Assembly: GCA_947462335.1 (NCBI GenBank)
Contig: OX381705.1
Location: forward strand, 3,028,703 to 3,092,702
Reading direction: 5' to 3'
From: Harmothoe impar
Lineage: Eukaryota > Annelida > Polychaeta > Phyllodocida > Polynoidae
DNA: 64,000 nucleotides
Shown here: positions 63,724-64,000 of the stretch, in pieces
Numbering within the stretch: position 1 is the first letter of the stretch
Layout of the letters: every line of letters starts with the position of its first letter
Made by a program: the position numbers and the translations under genes
Notes under the pieces: generated by a model
The model's database searches: none
Told to the model about the DNA's origin: nothing
What the model saw: the letters and a program-made list of their open reading frames with translations, nothing else

Positions 63724-64000
63724 GTAAGTCTGATTCAGTACTATTGATACTACAAAGTAATCAGCTGTGACCCACTGTGATTCACTGACAAAGCTATATG
63801 AGATATGACAATGTGAAAATTATTGAAGGAATTTTATCTAGATTTTCCAGGCAAACAGTTATTGATCTTCTACCGTACTGTTGAAATAAAATGCCTTGAC
63901 TTTAAAAATCACTGTCTTAAATTAGTGCCGAGGGTATAGGGGGCTCCAAATCTTTCTTAAGCACTAAAATAGGACCTTGATTAAGCACTGGGCATTTCAG
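63724..64000. other. Probable intron start at the right edge
   Basis: Begins with GTAAGT after the Ser/Thr-rich exon. It contains AATAAA (63886-63891), so an unspliced end here is also possible. No other feature. Confidence 0.3.

Overview
This is a eukaryotic (animal) genomic window, and almost all of it is repeats and mobile DNA. Three things point to an animal: a very large interferon-inducible-type GTPase (VLIG/GVIN1/URGCP family) read from one giant exon, a Polinton (Maverick) with capsid genes, and a dense set of MITEs and LINE fragments. No typical vertebrate SINE was seen. A marine invertebrate such as amphioxus, a hemichordate or a mollusc fits best, but the species cannot be fixed from the sequence alone.

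Layout. 1-29.5 kb: a degenerate tandem array of roughly 2.7-kb units (about six, some partial) that later insertions have broken up. The largest insertion is a 10,282-bp Polinton (3358-13639) with about 400-bp terminal inverted repeats and a perfect 6-bp target duplication (GAGGGC). Sister units of the array preserve the empty site. The second is a 3,780-bp non-coding element (17275-21054) with a TA duplication and 9-bp inverted ends, carrying about 15 copies of two related short motifs. LINE fragments and a piggyBac-like MITE also sit in the array. 29.5-39.9 kb: a run of MITEs, segmental-duplication pieces and a 1.1-kb minisatellite of 8-bp units (34686-35817). 40.0-47.1 kb: the GTPase gene, whose last ~144 codons are cut off by a 449-bp MITE. 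47-64 kb: mostly non-coding, with LINE 3' ends, MITEs, two sets of segmental duplication, an (AG)n tract, a tRNA-like remnant and, at the right edge, a probable first exon of a secreted or membrane-anchored Ser/Thr-rich protein.

The Polinton carries a compact minus-strand block in this order: packaging ATPase, a small hydrophobic-tailed protein, a conserved protein split by one stop codon, integrase with chromodomain, minor capsid (penton-like), pVI-like basic protein, major capsid (double jelly-roll), adenain-like protease, small ORF. No DNA polymerase B gene is present. The place where it might be expected (10.7-13.2 kb) instead holds an unknown 216-codon ORF and an opposite-strand alanine-rich ORF with its own TATA box. 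As it stands the element could make virion proteins and integrate only if replication is supplied in trans. The integrase has no ATG and one conserved protein carries an internal stop, so this copy may be partly decayed.

The host GTPase is the only large cellular gene. Removing the MITE and one 5-bp target duplication puts the two parts of its coding sequence back in one frame, so the gene was probably intact until that insertion.
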